This document shows, in pieces, positions 63,641-64,000 of a stretch of DNA of 64,000 nucleotides. The position numbers were made by a program, and so were the translations under genes. A model generated the notes under the pieces. The model was not told where the DNA came from and ran no database searches. It saw only the letters and a list, made by a program, of their open reading frames with translations. Each line of letters starts with the position of its first letter. The first letter of the stretch is position 1. Source of the DNA: Aristolochia californica (taxonomy: Eukaryota > Streptophyta > Magnoliopsida > Piperales > Aristolochiaceae); the NCBI GenBank assembly GCA_029961685.1, contig JARWKL010000002.1, forward strand, positions 25,884,908-25,948,907, written 5' to 3'.

Positions 63641-64000
63641 CCTAACATGTTTTAAAAGTGGTGGGTATGCATGCCAAAAACATGTTGAAGATGCAGATGA
63701 CCAAATGATCCAAAAAATTCATGAAGTAGAAAAAATTAAATTCCCAAGTTAACTTGTGGTTGGATATTTACCAGAGCCAAACATCCCACTTTTTGCCAAT
63801 CCTTCAAAATCAAAGATACTTTTTGGAATTAACTCTCTCAGCATTTGTGCATTTCCATTTTGGGTGTTATATTTCTTTTCAAATCCAAACTTGTCCCACT
63901 TTTCCCGTAAACAAAATAAAAATTTTAGAGTTCATGTATGCAAAAGAATTTGAAAACTATAATAAATGTAAGTGAAGAAAATTATTTCACGCACTAAAAA
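63184..64000 (+). repeat. Recent single-monomer tandem duplication at the right edge
   Basis: The stretch from CCTAACATG at 63,184 repeats 457 bp later to the window end. I count about 5 differences in roughly 360 comparable bases, far fewer than between ordinary neighbours. Both carry AAAGTGGTGGG, GATGCAGA(A/T)GACC, CCCAAGTTAACTTG and GGTGTTATATTTC. A third, slightly more distant copy is the monomer at 59647. The run may continue beyond the window. Confidence 0.85.

Larger units (their letters stand above)
1..64000 (+). repeat. Satellite DNA array, monomer about 457 bp, 141 monomers
   Basis: The whole window is one direct tandem repeat. The box GTGTGGTTGGATATTTACC, preceded by GTTAAC, returns every 453-462 bp with few exceptions. 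I located 140 anchors (first base of the box) from 112 to 63,754, plus one truncated monomer near 21,430 that lacks the box. Every monomer has the same internal order: GTTAAC, the anchor, CAAACAACCCAC, TCTCTCTCAG, a run of 7-10 T, TCTCGTAAAC, AAAATTTGAAAAC, AATAAATGTAAGT, TTTCACGCAC, ATTCCACTAGT, AACATGTT, ATGCATGC, and a second AACATGTT. Orientation never changes and no other DNA is inserted, so there is no gene-like stretch anywhere. The array is open at both ends. Known: arrays of this kind in eukaryotes form centromeric or heterochromatic blocks. Inference: that is the setting here. I do not recognise the family; species and chromosome are unknown. Confidence 0.97.
56937..64000 (+). repeat. 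Domain D: rearranged relatives of the 11-mer HOR
   Basis: Anchors after the HOR: 57361, 57820, 58280, 58736, 59189, 59647, 60104, 60557, 61013, 61470, 61928, 62383, 62839, 63297, 63754. Types recur in the order c2 (57361, AAATGGGGTGGG), c3-like (57820, 58280), then three types not in the 11-mer (58736, 59189, 59647), c6-like (60104), c11-like (60557), c1-like (61013, 61470), c2-like (61928), then the three types again (62383, 62839, 63297) and a repeat of the last (63754). This reads as a related HOR of about 9 monomers with monomer gains and losses. It runs off the window edge. Confidence 0.75.

Noticed and set aside
1..64000. About 130 reading frames of 60-112 codons on both strands as genes
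   Set aside because: They are the same few frames repeated once per monomer, overlap each other on both strands, start at GTG, TTG or ATG at random, and are freely broken by indels. No known domain is visible.
1..64000. TATAAT (in ACTATAATAAATG) as a bacterial-type promoter box
   Set aside because: It occurs once per monomer in AT-rich DNA, with TTGAAA only a few bases upstream, so the spacing is wrong. The array is eukaryotic in character and no gene follows.
1..64000. CRISPR array
   Set aside because: The period is about 457 bp with the whole monomer repeated; there are no short repeats separated by unique spacers.
1..64000. CENP-B box
   Set aside because: I looked for the TTCG....A..CGGG pattern and saw no conserved match; TTCGGAATT in some monomers lacks the CGGG half.
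1..64000. Telomeric repeats or a telomere-adjacent origin
   Set aside because: No run of TTAGGG, TTTAGGG or similar was seen; CCCTAA-like strings are isolated parts of the conserved AACCCCTAATAGC.
1..64000. LTR retrotransposon or integrated virus
   Set aside because: No reverse transcriptase, integrase or protease-like frame, no primer-binding site, no polypurine tract next to a repeat end, and no target-site duplications were found.
1..64000. tRNA- or 5S rRNA-derived repeat
   Set aside because: The GTGGTGGGTATGCATGCC stretch looked briefly like an RNA gene fragment, but no cloverleaf, A/B box pair or 5S internal control region could be made out.
1..64000. Assignment to a named satellite family or species
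   Set aside because: The monomer length alone is not diagnostic and I do not recognise the sequence. A search against plant and animal satellite libraries would settle it.

Overview
This window contains no genes that I can support. It is one uninterrupted head-to-tail tandem array of an AT-rich satellite DNA with a monomer of about 457 bp, present from the first base to the last, so the array extends past both edges. Using the conserved box GTGTGGTTGG just after GTTAAC as an anchor, I counted 140 anchored monomers plus one truncated monomer that lost the box (near 21,430). Most anchor-to-anchor steps are 453-462 bp. All monomers point the same way. I saw no transposon, inversion, tRNA, rRNA, telomere repeat or unique sequence. 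The many 60-110 codon reading frames are the same few frames recurring in each monomer and are not genes.

A 64-kb homogeneous satellite with a roughly 457-bp unit and multi-monomer higher-order repeats (HORs) points to a eukaryotic chromosome, most likely a centromeric, pericentromeric or heterochromatic block. A plant with a large genome is plausible, but I do not recognise the family and cannot name the species.

Layout. Domain A (1-21,430) has type-A monomers, marked by ATGCAGAAAAAATTTG or ATGAAGAAAAAATTTG, arranged as a decayed HOR of 8-10 monomers. Its recognisable variants F, G, H and I recur in the same order. A junction at 21,429-21,431 removes about 100 bp and marks the switch to type-B monomers (ATGCAAAAAAATTTG). 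Domain B1 (21,431-34,106) is type B with no HOR visible to me. Domain B2 (34,107-41,837) holds diverged blocks recurring at about 4.06 kb (9 monomers) and relatives of the later HOR. Domain C (41,838-56,936) is three tandem copies of a 5,029-bp, 11-monomer HOR, nearly identical (2 differences seen between copies 1 and 2; 13 private to copy 3). Domain D (56,937-64,000) contains diverged relatives of that HOR in altered order, a block repeated at about 3.65 kb, and a fresh single-monomer duplication at the right edge.

Nothing here works as a gene system. The content is a record of satellite evolution: old decayed HORs on the left, a recent amplification in the middle, and rearrangement breakpoints, several of which fall in or beside the same C-rich box CAAACAACCCAC. 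All comparisons were made by eye, without alignment software.
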